From the NCBI GenBank assembly GCA_950096615.1, contig CATNCP010000010.1:1-64000 (forward strand): 64,000 nucleotides of DNA, given 5' to 3'. The notes under the pieces are model-generated. The model worked only from the letters and a program-made list of their open reading frames with translations. It was not told the origin of the DNA and searched no databases. A program made the translations under genes and the position numbers. Origin of the DNA: an uncultured Kangiella sp. GTDB taxonomy: Bacteria > Pseudomonadota > Gammaproteobacteria > Enterobacterales > Kangiellaceae. Position 1 is the first letter of the stretch; the number at the start of each line of letters is the position of its first letter. Positions 1 through 9,263 of this stretch are shown here, piece by piece.

Positions 1-156
1 GAGCAAGCATTACTCGAAACAGAGCGCGCGCAATTAGCGAATGTTATCTCGTTATATAAAGCACTCGGTGGCGGCGACAAAGCCGTAACTTACGCCCCTA
101 AGAACGATGCTGAAAGTATGGATACAGAAGCACAAAGTTCCGGAGTAACAGAGTAA
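1..156 (+). CDS. C-terminal end of an RND-type outer-membrane efflux factor (NodT/OprM-like), truncated by the window start
   Basis: Frame 1 is open from the first base and stops at TAA 154-156, giving about 51 residues. The segment LANVISLYKALGGG is the usual C-terminal signature of the NodT/OprM family of outer-membrane efflux lipoproteins, which form the TolC-like exit duct of tripartite RND pumps. A polar tail of about 25 residues follows. Only the end of the gene is present, so the partner pump genes, presumably upstream, cannot be seen. A strong terminator follows at 197. The family call rests on the short signature alone. Confidence 0.6.
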   Translation, partial: EQALLETERAQLANVISLYKALGGGDKAVTYAPKNDAESMDTEAQSSGVTE

Positions 157-196
157 ACCTAAATCTACCCCCTTAGTGTTTATATTCACTCCACTC

Positions 197-223
197 AGCC
201 CTGCTTTTGCAGGGCTTTTTTTA
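197..223 (+). terminator. Rho-independent terminator after the efflux factor gene
   Basis: AGCCCTGC and GCAGGGCT pair around a TTTT loop and are followed by a run of seven T. It ends the plus-strand unit and lies about 30 bp beyond the stop of the minus-strand gene at 253. Confidence 0.85.
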
Positions 224-252
224 TACAAAAACACTAAGGAACTTATGTTAAT

Positions 253-855
253 TTAAAATACTCTGAATTCACTATAATCGAGTTTCTTCTCATCTATTTC
301 CTCGGCTACATACACAACTTTCGTCACATTAGAAATGCGCACATGCTTAAGATATGGAGATTGAGCAACTTCCCAATATTTATTTTGATAAGCAAAGTTT
401 AGGTTTTTAAACTGTTCCGGGGCGATATATATGTCAGGTGAGTACCAGTATTTAGAAATACTGCCATCTTTATATTTTATTGTTAATAAGCGAGTGTTTT
501 TTCCCAGAATGACTAAGTCTGATGGCTCATCATTAAGGCTCGCTAATACCCTAGCTTCTTTAGAACCATCAGCGACTTCCACTTCACTTGAATTGGGTAA
601 ACGAATATATTGCTTATTCTTTTCTGAAGAATACACTTCCCAAGCGTCTTCATGACTAGCCATTTCTATTTTTTTAAATCCTGTCTTGTAGTAGATCTTC
701 ATTATATTTCCGTATATTTCTTGAACTCTAGAGCTCGAAACCTTATCAGTTAATGAAGTGGCGGTAATTGAATAAGTAATTACTCCTTCAAAGCTTTCCT
801 TAGCAATAGAATTTAAACTAAAAAAAGTAACAAAAAGAATTGATATAAATTTCAT
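253..855 (-). CDS. Secreted hypothetical protein, possibly DUF4412-like
   Basis: This 200-residue protein starts with a short basic N-terminus, a hydrophobic stretch and SIAKE, a plausible Sec signal peptide cleaved near residue 18. The mature part begins with FEGVITYSITA and is rich in beta-prone and charged residues. A start of the type FEG-x-I-x-Y is common in periplasmic DUF4412-like proteins that report on a conversion of their substrate, but the resemblance is weak. No catalytic motif is evident. It is more AT-rich than its neighbours and stands alone between two terminator-like regions. Function unknown. Confidence 0.7.
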   Translation of the reverse strand: MKFISILFVTFFSLNSIAKESFEGVITYSITATSLTDKVSSSRVQEIYGNIMKIYYKTGFKKIEMASHEDAWEVYSSEKNKQYIRLPNSSEVEVADGSKEARVLASLNDEPSDLVILGKNTRLLTIKYKDGSISKYWYSPDIYIAPEQFKNLNFAYQNKYWEVAQSPYLKHVRISNVTKVVYVAEEIDEKKLDYSEFRVF

Positions 856-1032
856 AATATCCCTTATCTATATGATAAAAACACCAAAGCTATACCATTC
901 ACGAAGCTTTGATGAGACAAACATTGTATGCGAGTTTCCTATGGACTTTCTTTGTGTATCCAAAAGGTATTAAAGACTACTGTAACCACCAAACCGAGTC
1001 AAAGCCTCATAGTTGCAACATACCTTTTTTTC

Positions 1033-1055
1033 ATCCCGCGGTTAAACAGCGGGAT
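1033..1055. repeat. Short GC-rich palindrome resembling dispersed intergenic repeats
   Basis: ATCCCGC and GCGGGAT flank a 9-nt spacer, followed by CCAG. Palindromes of the form catcccgc...gcgggatccag are widespread as dispersed intergenic repeats in many proteobacteria. It lies in the 279-bp gap between two minus-strand genes (856-1134), which otherwise holds no convincing gene. It lacks a T run, so it is a poor terminator on either strand. Whether it is repeated elsewhere in this genome cannot be seen here. Confidence 0.45.
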
Positions 1056-1134
1056 CCAGTTTCTTACTTTGAAAACATAGAGTTCACAGCAAGTTTATAC
1101 GAGATCCTGAATTACCTAAAGGTATTCCCTTCGG

Positions 1135-2181
1135 TCACTTATCACCCAGCATAATGCCGATCCATTGGGTTTCTTTATTACTATCGAGGATGATTTTGAC
1201 AATGATGGTCAGTGGTACTGACAGTAACATTCCGACAGGCCCTAAAACCCAGCCCCAGAATAATAATGATAGGAATACCACTAAGGTTGATAAGCCCAAG
1301 CCTTTGCCCATAAATTTAGGTTCGACGATATTACCGACGACAAAGTTGACGGTTAAATAACCTGCGGCGACTAACAGCGGCGTGGTAATCGAGTCTTGCG
1401 TTAACCATGCCATAATCACCGCTGGAACCGCGGCGATGATCGAGCCGATATTTGGTACGAAGTTAAACATAAAGGCGACCAGGCCCCATAAGAACGGGTA
1501 CTCGACGTCTAGAATCACTAGCCACACGCTGATTAAGGCACCAGTCAGCAAACTAACAATCGATTTAATGGTGGCATAGCGCTTAATTTTTTCGATCACT
1601 TCGCTTAAACCCAAGTGCGCTTTACTTTCGGCGTTAGGAAAGGCCCGTTGCATTTTGTCACCAAAGACGCTGGCTTCCATCAATAAAAAAATCGACGTTA
1701 GAACAATTAAGAATAAATTGCTGAGCATGCCACCTAGACCATTTAATACAGACGCCGAAAGGCTCATCACGGTGCTTGGAGAAAAGCGCTCAGCTAACGT
1801 AGCCTCTGGAATATTAAAGCCAAGCCCTTCTAACCAAGTCATAGCCCCAGCCAGTTTAGCTCTGAGCATGATTTCATATTCAGGTAACTTGGCTGAGAAC
1901 TGCTCTACCGAGTTACCTACTAAACGTCCGATTAAGAAGAACAGTAACGACATAACCACCACCACCAGAATCATGGCAAGCCAGTCAGGTATGGTTTTAT
2001 CCGTTTTCGGTACTTTTAGGTTCGCTAGGAAAAAATACAAAGGCCCTAAGATGATTGACACAAACAGCGATAAAATCACTGGCACTACAAAGCTGCTGGC
2101 GGCTTTTAGCCCTGCAATCACAATAAAGGTAGCGGCGATGGCTAATAAAACATTGGTCACGCGACTCATATCTGAAGACAT
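1135..2181 (-). CDS. AI-2E family transporter (PerM/TqsA/YdiK-like permease)
   Basis: The 348-residue protein is almost entirely hydrophobic, with about eight predicted membrane segments: a pair near residues 10-50, others near 70-95 and 150-170, and a dense block at 210-330. The C-terminal pattern with FVPNIGSIIAAVPA, a G-x-x-L-x-V-NFVVGN-x-VEP-x-x-MG stretch and a final LSVPLT-x-x-K block is the family hallmark. Members are inner-membrane transporters; some export autoinducer-2 and others act in sodium/proton exchange, so the substrate is not predictable. It is divergent from tatD, and the 107-bp gap holds both promoters. Confidence 0.9.
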   Translation of the reverse strand: MSSDMSRVTNVLLAIAATFIVIAGLKAASSFVVPVILSLFVSIILGPLYFFLANLKVPKTDKTIPDWLAMILVVVVMSLLFFLIGRLVGNSVEQFSAKLPEYEIMLRAKLAGAMTWLEGLGFNIPEATLAERFSPSTVMSLSASVLNGLGGMLSNLFLIVLTSIFLLMEASVFGDKMQRAFPNAESKAHLGLSEVIEKIKRYATIKSIVSLLTGALISVWLVILDVEYPFLWGLVAFMFNFVPNIGSIIAAVPAVIMAWLTQDSITTPLLVAAGYLTVNFVVGNIVEPKFMGKGLGLSTLVVFLSLLFWGWVLGPVGMLLSVPLTIIVKIILDSNKETQWIGIMLGDK

Positions 2182-2288
2182 AGGGTTCCCTGTTATAATC
2201 GGTATTTAGTGGCAAGTATCATTTCTTGTCAAAATAGTTTATAACAAGGAAGCAAAATCACAAGTCTACAAGCAAAAACTACAAATTT

Positions 2289-3098
2289 ATGTCATTTATT
2301 GATATCGGCGTTAATCTTACTAATAACCGCTTTAATGACGACTACGAGCACGTCATTAAAAAAGCGCGCAACCATCGTGTCACTGCACACATTATTACTG
2401 GTACCACTCCTGAGGAAAGTCAGCAGGCTTTTGCCCTAGCGGAGCAGTTCCCTGACTTATTCTCGACAGCAGGGTGTCACCCACATGATGCTAAAGATTT
2501 TAAAAACGATGATTTATCACTGTTAAAAGAGCTGCTGCAACAGGATAAAGTGGTCGCCGTTGGCGAATGTGGCTTAGACTATAATCGTAATTTTTCGCCG
2601 CAAGAGACTCAATTAGCAGTTTTCGAGCAGCAGCTACAACTGGCCTGCGATATTCAAAAACCTTTGTTCCTGCATGAACGAGATGCTGGCGAAGCCATGA
2701 TTAGCCTACTTCAGCAGTACCAAGCTCAACTTCCTAAAGCGGTGATTCATTGTTTTACAGGGAGTCAGGAGAGCCTCAAGCAATATATCGACATGGGGCT
2801 TTATATTGGTATTACCGGCTGGATCTGCGATGAGCGTCGCGGGCAAGACTTAGCCAACATGGTGCATTTAATTCCAGACGATAAACTGATGATGGAAACT
2901 GACTCGCCATTTTTAACGCCTAGAGACTTAAGTAAGGAGCAGAAGGCACAACTCAAGAGTAACCGTAACGAGCCTTTTTTATTGCCCCACGTGGCACAAA
3001 AAATTGCAGACTGCCGTGAACAGTCATTGCTAGAACTGTCGAAACATTGTTTTAACAATACCGTGACTTTCTTTAACCTGCCCATAAAACAACAATAA
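2289..3098 (+). CDS. tatD: TatD family metal-dependent deoxyribonuclease
   Basis: The 269-residue protein opens with FIDIGVNLTNNRF, almost identical to the E. coli TatD start, and shows the TIM-barrel metal ligands of the family: the N-terminal IDIGVNL strand, GCHPHDA, GECGLD, FLHERDA, IHCFTG and METDSPFL. TatD is a cytoplasmic 3'-5' exonuclease of single-stranded DNA and RNA, linked to DNA repair. Length matches the family (about 260). The next gene begins 16 bp later, so the two are probably co-transcribed. Not part of a tat export operon here. Confidence 0.93.
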   Translation: MSFIDIGVNLTNNRFNDDYEHVIKKARNHRVTAHIITGTTPEESQQAFALAEQFPDLFSTAGCHPHDAKDFKNDDLSLLKELLQQDKVVAVGECGLDYNRNFSPQETQLAVFEQQLQLACDIQKPLFLHERDAGEAMISLLQQYQAQLPKAVIHCFTGSQESLKQYIDMGLYIGITGWICDERRGQDLANMVHLIPDDKLMMETDSPFLTPRDLSKEQKAQLKSNRNEPFLLPHVAQKIADCREQSLLELSKHCFNNTVTFFNLPIKQQ

Positions 3099-3114
3099 GC
3101 CAAGGAACCGATAC

Positions 3115-4995
3115 ATGGCTCAGAATCAATTTACACTATTTAAGCAAAAGTTCTTTTCATCGTTTTTTATTACTCAAGCCCTTGGCGCGCTTAACGATAA
3201 TATTTTTAAAAGCGCTTTGTTAATTTTTATTGCTTTTCGAGCTGGCGATGAGCTTGGTCTAAGTTCTGACTTACTCAACAACATTGCCGCTGGTCTTTTT
3301 ATTATTCCTTTCTTTTTGTTTTCGGCTACGGCGGGACAAATCGCTGAAAAGTATGAAAAGTCCGCTCTCATTCGAAAAATTAAAGTGCTGGAAATAGTGA
3401 TCATGGCGCTAGCGGTTCTGGGCTTCTTTTTAAATAATATTTGGTTCCTGCTGGGCATCCTATTCTTAATGGGTTTGCAGTCGAGTCTTTTTGGCCCTAT
3501 CAAATACAGTATTCTGCCACAGCACTTATCGGACAAAGAATTACTAGGTGGTAATGGTTTGGTCGAAATGGGGACCTTTCTCTCGATTATTATCGGTACA
3601 GTGATTGGCGGCGTGCTTATTGGCTTTGATGATCTGGGCGTTCGAATACTGAGCGTTTTGTTGTTGGTGGTTTCTGCTTGCGGCTACTTAGCCAGTCGAC
3701 GAATTCCAGAGACGCCTTCAGCTCAACCTTACTTAAAAATTAACTGGAACCCAGTCACCGAAACATGGAGAACCTTTCAGTACGCACGGGCTAACCGCGT
3801 AGTCTTCTTATCGATCTTGGGTATCTCTTGGTTTTGGTTCTATGGTGCGGTTTTCTTAACTCAGATCCCCAACTTCACAAAAGTTAGCCTCAACGGTAAT
3901 GAAAACGTTGCAACGATGATCTTAGCGACGTTTTCAGTAGGTATTGGCGTCGGATCTGCACTGTGTGAGTTTTTATCCGGTCGAAAAGTAGAGCTGGGAT
4001 TAGTACCATTCGGCGCGATAGGAATGACATGGTTTGCCTTAGATATTTACTTTGCCAATCCCACCAGTAGCTATATCGGCGAGCTAGGCCCGTTAGCTTT
4101 CCTTAGCCAAGATGGCGCAGTTAGAACCCTTCTGAACTGTGCCTTTGTGGGTATTTTTGGCGGCTTTTACATTGTACCGCTCTACGCACTGGTTCAAGAA
4201 CGCTGTGACAAGTCACACCTCTCACGCGTTATCGCGGGTAACAATATCCTCAATGCTTTTTTTATGGTGATCGCAGCTGTTTTAGCCGCAGTTTGTCTCG
4301 GTAATGGCATGACCATTCCACAATTCTTTATGCTGACCGCAATTCTAAACGCGGTAGTCGCTATTTATATATTCAGCCTGATTCCTGAGTTCTTGATGCG
4401 TTTCTTAATTTGGATTCTCATCAATACGATCTATCGAGTGAAGAAAACAGGTTTAGAAAATGTGCCGGAAGAAGGCGCCTGCGTGGTGGTTTGTAACCAC
4501 GTCAGTTATGTCGATGCCTTAATTATTGGCGGTACTATTAGGCGCCCTATTCGTTTCGTGATGTACCACAAAATTTTTAAAGTACCAGTGCTTAGTTTTA
4601 TTTTCAGAACAGCGAAAGCAATTCCTATTGCAGGACACAAAGAAAATCCTGAGTTACTGAATGAAGCCATGTACACCATCGCCGAGGCATTAGAACAAGG
4701 CGAAGTGGTTTGCATCTTCCCTGAGGGAAAGCTAACTTCAGATGGCGATATGAACGAGTTCAAGTCTGGGATAGAACGTATTATCGAAAAGACACCCGTT
4801 CCAGTCGTGCCTATGGCACTTCAGGGGTTGTGGCACAGTTTATTTAGCCGCAAGAAAGTGAATAAATTTATTGATCGCCTCAAGCGACTGCGTACGAAAG
4901 TTAAATTAGTCGTCGCTGAGCCGGTATCACCTGATGAAGCCAGCAAAGAACGCTTGTATACTATGGTTAAAGAACTAAGAAACAACAAACCTTAG
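3115..4995 (+). CDS. Fusion of an LplT-like MFS transporter with a PlsC-type 1-acylglycerol-phosphate acyltransferase
   Basis: The 626-residue protein has an MFS domain with about twelve membrane helices in residues 1-430 (QALGALNDNIFKSAL is typical of LplT lysophospholipid flippases), then a PlsC acyltransferase domain at about 445-626. The latter carries NHVSYVD (H462-x4-D467) and FPEG (535-538). In E. coli lplT and aas are adjacent genes, and some bacteria fuse transporter, acyltransferase and acyl-ACP ligase. Here the AMP-binding ligase part is absent. The likely role is inner-membrane uptake of lysophospholipid and re-acylation, which would need acyl donors from elsewhere. It follows tatD by 16 bp and precedes an SRPBCC gene by 52 bp. 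Confidence 0.9.
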   Translation: MAQNQFTLFKQKFFSSFFITQALGALNDNIFKSALLIFIAFRAGDELGLSSDLLNNIAAGLFIIPFFLFSATAGQIAEKYEKSALIRKIKVLEIVIMALAVLGFFLNNIWFLLGILFLMGLQSSLFGPIKYSILPQHLSDKELLGGNGLVEMGTFLSIIIGTVIGGVLIGFDDLGVRILSVLLLVVSACGYLASRRIPETPSAQPYLKINWNPVTETWRTFQYARANRVVFLSILGISWFWFYGAVFLTQIPNFTKVSLNGNENVATMILATFSVGIGVGSALCEFLSGRKVELGLVPFGAIGMTWFALDIYFANPTSSYIGELGPLAFLSQDGAVRTLLNCAFVGIFGGFYIVPLYALVQERCDKSHLSRVIAGNNILNAFFMVIAAVLAAVCLGNGMTIPQFFMLTAILNAVVAIYIFSLIPEFLMRFLIWILINTIYRVKKTGLENVPEEGACVVVCNHVSYVDALIIGGTIRRPIRFVMYHKIFKVPVLSFIFRTAKAIPIAGHKENPELLNEAMYTIAEALEQGEVVCIFPEGKLTSDGDMNEFKSGIERIIEKTPVPVVPMALQGLWHSLFSRKKVNKFIDRLKRLRTKVKLVVAEPVSPDEASKERLYTMVKELRNNKP

Positions 4996-5047
4996 CGTTT
5001 TTTGCTAAGAACGATTCTTACAATATAATTTTTTAGGCAGAAAATTT

Positions 5048-5599
5048 ATGAAATTTGTGAAATATTTTTTTATTGTCGTTGGTGTGATTCTATTAACGCT
5101 TGTTGCTATTGGCATTTTCAAATCGGACTACCAAAGCAAAGCCAGCATCGAGATCGACGCATCACAGCAGCAAGTATTCGCTGTATACAATAATCCGTTA
5201 CTGTATAAACACTGGATGACCAATTACCAAGGACTTGAGCAACTTGAGGGCCAGATGAATGAGATCGGTAATAAGCATCGTCTAAAGTTCACCACAGGCT
5301 CAGGTGAAATTACAACGCTAGATCAAACCCTAGCAGAATTTAAAGCCAACGAACTGATTAGTTATAACTATGAGAATCAGTGGCTTGAAGGCACCAGTAA
5401 AGCTACTTTTACTGATACTGGGAATGGTACAACCAAAATTGATTTACACTTAGATTATTCAGGACGCGGTATCGTCCAGAACGCCCTGTTGTTTCTGTTG
5501 AGCTCCACCATCGATCAAGGGCACCAACATAACCTTGAGCAACTGAAAGCTTTGATAGAAGATTCGAAGCCAGAAGAGCTTGAATATACAGCTGAATAG
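5048..5599 (+). CDS. Membrane-anchored SRPBCC (START-like) family protein
   Basis: The 183-residue protein has one N-terminal membrane segment (residues 4-24) followed by an SRPBCC/polyketide-cyclase fold: SKASIEIDASQQQVFAVYNN with P-L-L-Y-x-x-W is the standard first strand and helix, and an ISYNYENQW/TKIDLHLDYSG pattern forms the central sheet. The fold binds hydrophobic ligands; no substrate can be named. The domain should face the periplasm, or stay as a signal-anchor. It is the last gene of the tatD plus-strand unit and converges on dtd with one base between the stops. Confidence 0.8.
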   Translation: MKFVKYFFIVVGVILLTLVAIGIFKSDYQSKASIEIDASQQQVFAVYNNPLLYKHWMTNYQGLEQLEGQMNEIGNKHRLKFTTGSGEITTLDQTLAEFKANELISYNYENQWLEGTSKATFTDTGNGTTKIDLHLDYSGRGIVQNALLFLLSSTIDQGHQHNLEQLKALIEDSKPEELEYTAE

Positions 5600-5600
5600 C

Positions 5601-6038
5601 CTAAACCTGTAAGTTAAAGGTCACTGGTCCATCGTTCACTAGATGGACCTTCATATCTGCACCAAACTCACCCGTTTCAACAGTCGAGTAAGAGCTTTTA
5701 GCCTGAGTAACCAAATAATCAAACAACTCTTGTCCTTTTGCTGGAGGCGCTGCGCTGGAAAAACTAGGGCGCATACCGCTTCTGGTGTTAGCGGCGAGTG
5801 TAAACTGTGGCACTAATAACAAGCCACCACTGACCGCCTCTAGCGATAAATTCATTTTATCGTCGTCATCAGAAAACACTCGATAACCCAGTAATTTCTT
5901 TAACAGCTTGTCCGCTACCGCTTGGTCATCATCTTTTTCGACACCGATAAGAGCCATCAGCCCCTGATCAATAGCGCCAATGGTACTCCCATCAACAACA
6001 ACTTTTGCTTCAGTGACCCGTTGAATTAAAGCAATCAT
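5601..6038 (-). CDS. dtd: D-aminoacyl-tRNA deacylase
   Basis: The 145-residue protein matches DTD in length and opens [11 protein letters not shown] hydrolyses D-amino acids (and glycine from tRNA-Ala) off mischarged tRNAs, acting through tRNA-based chemistry. Its two motifs are visible: the SQ-x-T motif appears here as [10 protein letters not shown] with Pro replacing Ser, and the N-x-P-x-T motif as NDGPVTF near the C-terminus. The Pro variant occurs in other DTDs as far as I recall, so activity is likely retained. A lipoprotein gene ends two bases upstream, so the pair should form one transcript. Confidence 0.93.
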   Translation of the reverse strand: MIALIQRVTEAKVVVDGSTIGAIDQGLMALIGVEKDDDQAVADKLLKKLLGYRVFSDDDDKMNLSLEAVSGGLLLVPQFTLAANTRSGMRPSFSSAAPPAKGQELFDYLVTQAKSSYSTVETGEFGADMKVHLVNDGPVTFNLQV

Positions 6039-6040
6039 GA

Positions 6041-6406
6041 TTAATTGTCGTCGGCGTCATCTTCATCCGAATCATCATTGATGACTTCGTCATCACTGAC
6101 GTCTTTGATGATTACCTCTCCATCTGTAGGACGCTCACCAATGCCTTTTTCTTCAACAACTTTGGCGTAGGCTTCCTGAACGCACTCCTGCATTTTATCT
6201 TGCTGGCCTTCATAATCACCTAAACAGACACGGTACTCATACTCCAAGGCTTCTTTCACGGTGGTATCTTTAAAGACTGACTGGTCATGCTGACCGCCTA
6301 ACAGCGTACTAATGGTTTTTAGTGCTCCTTTACCACCGTTCGTGCTACAGCCAGCAGCGAATGAGATACTAGCGACTGCTGAAAAATAAGCGATTGCCTT
6401 TAGCAT
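6041..6406 (-). CDS. Small lipoprotein with an acidic C-terminal tail
   Basis: From the ATG at 6406 the protein is 121 residues: MLKAIAYF, a hydrophobic stretch, then SFAAGC, a good lipobox with Cys near residue 20. An ATG seven codons earlier (6427) is possible but gives an unusually long n-region. The mature part has two further Cys residues (YRVCLG and MQECVQ) 18 residues apart that could form a disulfide. The last 15 residues are nearly all Asp, Asn, Glu and Ser. I do not recognise the family. It is transcribed just before dtd, with 2 bp between them. Confidence 0.7.
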   Translation of the reverse strand: MLKAIAYFSAVASISFAAGCSTNGGKGALKTISTLLGGQHDQSVFKDTTVKEALEYEYRVCLGDYEGQQDKMQECVQEAYAKVVEEKGIGERPTDGEVIIKDVSDDEVINDDSDEDDADDN

Positions 6407-6473
6407 GTATAAACCTACCCTTATCATTTGTTTTGTCCCAACTATAGCATAGCCGAAAAAACTTTCAGCATAA

Positions 6474-6503
6474 AAAAAGCCGCTGACTGAGCAGCGGCTT
6501 TTT
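6474..6503. terminator. Bidirectional-looking hairpin downstream of typA
   Basis: AAAAAGCCGCTG and CAGCGGCTTTTT pair perfectly over 12 bp with an ACTGAG loop. A-run on one side and T-run on the other mean it can act on either strand. It lies 13 bp past the typA stop and upstream of the lipoprotein gene, so on the minus strand it ends the typA transcript. Confidence 0.85.
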
Positions 6504-6516
6504 AGAGAGCTTCAAC

Positions 6517-8337
6517 TTAGTTTTTTGGCGGACGAGCGGCACGTTTGCGCTCATTTTCCGTCAAATGCTTCTTACGTAAACGAAGACTTTGTGGCGTCAC
6601 TTCAACCAATTCATCGTCGTTAATAAACTCAAGAGCTTGCTCCAAAGTCAATTTAACCGGCGGAGTCAATACTTGTGATTCATCAGTACCTGAGGCGCGC
6701 ACGTTGGTTAACTGCTTACCTTTAAGGCAGTTTACAGTTAAATCGTTTGAACGGCTGTGAATACCCACAATCTGCCCTTCATAAACGGCGTCGCCGTGCT
6801 TAGTAAACAAACGACCACGTTCCTGAAGATTGAACAACGCATTGGTCAAGGCTTTACCTTGTGAGTTAGCGATCAATACACCGTTAGAGCGCTGACCAAT
6901 CTCACCACCTTTGAATGGGCCGTAATGATCGAATGTGTGGTACATCAAGCCGCTACCTGACGTTAGCGTTAAGAATTCTGTTTGGAAGCCAATTAAGCCA
7001 CGGCTTGGCATGATGAAGTCCAATCGAACTCGGCCTTTACCATCTGGTGACATATTGGTCATCTCGGCTTTACGCTCGCCCAAACGCTCCATCACGCTAC
7101 CTTGGTGCTCTTCCTGAACGTCGATAGTAACCGTTTCAAATGGCTCTTCTAACTGACCATCAACCTCATGGATAATCACTTCCGGACGCGATACGGCTAG
7201 CTCATAACCTTCACGACGCATATTCTCAATTAAGATACCCAAGTGTAGCTCACCACGACCAGACACTCGGAACTTGTCCGGGTCATCGGTTTCTTCAACG
7301 CGTAGCGCAACGTTATGAACCAGCTCTTGCTGTAAACGTTCAAGAATATTGCGCGACGTTACAAACTTACCTTCTTTACCCGCAAACGGCGACGTGTTTA
7401 CTTGGAAAGTCATGGTCACTGTTGGCTCGTCAACTGATAGAGCTGGTAAAGCTTCGATAACGTTTGGATCACAAATGGTGTCCGAAATTTTCAGATCTCC
7501 TAGACCTGAAATAGCAATAATATCGCCCGCGTCTGCGTCTTTAACTTCGTGGCGGTCTAAGCCCATATAGCCCAATACCTGCCCTACTTTGCCATTGCGC
7601 TTAGTTCCATCCGCCGACACAATGCTGACTTGCTGGTTAACTTTAACCTGACCACGCTTGATTCGGCCTACACCGATAACACCCACGTAAGAGTTATAAT
7701 CCAACTGCGAGATTTGCATTTGGAAGCCACCTTCTGAGTTTGCAGGTGGAGGCGAAACACTCTCAACGATGGTTTCGAATAACGGCTGCATGTCAGCGCC
7801 TTGCTCATCAGCACTCTGACTTGCCCATCCATTCAACGCAGAAGCGTAAACCACGTCAAAGTCTAGCTGCTCATCAGTTGCGCCTAGATTGTCAAATAAA
7901 TCAAATACTTGATCCATAACCCAGTCAGGACGAGCACCAGGCTTATCAATTTTGTTGATAACAAGGATCGGCTTTAAGCCTTGAGCAAATGCTTTTTGCG
8001 TCACGAAACGAGTCTGAGGCATTGGTCCTTCTTGAGCGTCGACCAGTAATAGTACCGAGTCAACCATCGACATAACACGCTCAACTTCACCACCAAAATC
8101 GGCGTGTCCCGGCGTGTCTACGATGTTAATACGGTAATCTTTCCACTCAATGGCAGTATTTTTAGCCAGAATGGTAATTCCGCGTTCTTTTTCCAAGTCG
8201 TTTGAGTCCATGACACGATCTTGCTCGCCAGCTCGGTCACCCAGGGTGCCTGATTGCTCTAAAAGCTTGTCAACCAAGGTTGTTTTACCATGGTCAACGT
8301 GAGCAATAATGGCGATATTTCGTAACTTCTCAATCAT
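6517..8337 (-). CDS. typA: Ribosome-associated GTPase TypA/BipA
   Basis: I start this at the ATG at 8337 ([20 protein letters not shown]), giving 606 residues, the usual BipA length; the open frame runs 23 codons further upstream but that extension is not conserved-looking. G1 is [10 protein letters not shown]3 is [14 protein letters not shown], and G4 is NKID. Then follow EF-Tu-like and EF-G-like domains and the BipA C-terminal domain ([22 protein letters not shown]). BipA binds the 70S ribosome and assists 50S assembly, especially in cold or stress. It is a single-gene unit closed by the hairpin at 6474. Confidence 0.97.
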   Translation of the reverse strand: MIEKLRNIAIIAHVDHGKTTLVDKLLEQSGTLGDRAGEQDRVMDSNDLEKERGITILAKNTAIEWKDYRINIVDTPGHADFGGEVERVMSMVDSVLLLVDAQEGPMPQTRFVTQKAFAQGLKPILVINKIDKPGARPDWVMDQVFDLFDNLGATDEQLDFDVVYASALNGWASQSADEQGADMQPLFETIVESVSPPPANSEGGFQMQISQLDYNSYVGVIGVGRIKRGQVKVNQQVSIVSADGTKRNGKVGQVLGYMGLDRHEVKDADAGDIIAISGLGDLKISDTICDPNVIEALPALSVDEPTVTMTFQVNTSPFAGKEGKFVTSRNILERLQQELVHNVALRVEETDDPDKFRVSGRGELHLGILIENMRREGYELAVSRPEVIIHEVDGQLEEPFETVTIDVQEEHQGSVMERLGERKAEMTNMSPDGKGRVRLDFIMPSRGLIGFQTEFLTLTSGSGLMYHTFDHYGPFKGGEIGQRSNGVLIANSQGKALTNALFNLQERGRLFTKHGDAVYEGQIVGIHSRSNDLTVNCLKGKQLTNVRASGTDESQVLTPPVKLTLEQALEFINDDELVEVTPQSLRLRKKHLTENERKRAARPPKN

Positions 8338-8415
8338 AAATAACTCTGCAAATCTGTATGCGCAAAAAAATTGGCGCCATTCTATACTAGATAGGTGGAT
8401 TCGCACAGAAAATAA

Positions 8416-9114
8416 TCACTTTTCTTTGGTTTCGCCCTTATCTTTTTCTGGACTTTCTAATTCTTTGACAGTTACCGAGCCCCCTGCTTGTAACTTAAGC
8501 TCAATATATTCATCGGTCTTAGCTAAGTCATGCTTTAGTTTCCGTATTACTTTAGGATCTCTTAATGCCACTTCTCTTAGGCATTTATCATAGCTTTTCT
8601 GACTCCCATTATTAAAACAATAGTGCTTTACAAAGCTACAATTGCCCCTTATTCTCGAACCTCCACATTTCGGAATGGTATTTCTTATCATTCTTTTCAA
8701 TCTCATCGCTATAACGAGATCGCTATATTTCTCAGATAACTCAGCTTTGATAGTTTCGGCTTTTGCTAACTCATCTTTTGCTATGGTGGATTTAACTTGG
8801 TGATAATAATCTCTTATTTCCTTACTTTTAACCCTTCTAGCTAAATTAGCCCACCCATAAGCCTTTAATTTGTCTTTTTTGGTTCCCAAACCATTAAAAA
8901 ACTGAAGCGAGACCATATACTGTGAGTATTTGTCACCTATCTTGGCAAGTGATAAATAGATCTCAAGAGATTCTTTATACTTTCCTTCCTTAAATAACTC
9001 TTCTGCCTCTATCTCGGCATTCTCTTCAATTTTAGGTAAATCAAATAACGTTTCCTTCGCTCCAGCGAGATTTGAAATAACCACTATACATATTGATATG
9101 ATTAACTTTATCAT
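8416..9114 (-). CDS. Periplasmic hypothetical protein with a Sel1/TPR-like helical part and four cysteines
   Basis: The 232-residue protein has a clear Sec signal peptide (MIKLIISICIVVISNLAGA). Residues 35-100 look like one or two Sel1/TPR repeats: AEELFKEGKYKESLEIYLSL, then a YMVSLQFFNGLGTKKDKLKA stretch typical of Sel1 units. The segment from about 148 to 180 has four Cys (KCGG, NCSF, HYCF, KCLR), probably two disulfides in the periplasm. The tail is highly charged. AT-rich and with no obvious partner; it is transcribed towards typA 78 bp away. Function unknown. Confidence 0.7.
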   Translation of the reverse strand: MIKLIISICIVVISNLAGAKETLFDLPKIEENAEIEAEELFKEGKYKESLEIYLSLAKIGDKYSQYMVSLQFFNGLGTKKDKLKAYGWANLARRVKSKEIRDYYHQVKSTIAKDELAKAETIKAELSEKYSDLVIAMRLKRMIRNTIPKCGGSRIRGNCSFVKHYCFNNGSQKSYDKCLREVALRDPKVIRKLKHDLAKTDEYIELKLQAGGSVTVKELESPEKDKGETKEK

Positions 9115-9263
9115 GGGATTCTTGTCTCCATACTAGAATATCTTATTGATTTAATTGTTATACCGATTCCTTGTCGATCAATCAATTAGCTAGTACTTAC
9201 CTTCAATAAAATTACTAATTACGGCTGAACTAACTTGCTCGGTAATAAGTTGCTTCTCACAGG

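Noticed and set aside
909-1154. Plus-strand ORF of 81 codons
   Set aside because: It covers the palindrome at 1033, has no ribosome site, overlaps the end of the AI-2E transporter gene and its product looks random.
1655-2209. Long plus-strand ORF of 184 codons
   Set aside because: It is the reverse complement of the AI-2E transporter gene; its Thr/Ile/Lys-rich composition is what antisense of a membrane protein gives.
8338-8406. N-terminal extension of typA by 23 codons
   Set aside because: The extension does not resemble BipA and the ATG at 8337 gives the normal length and start.
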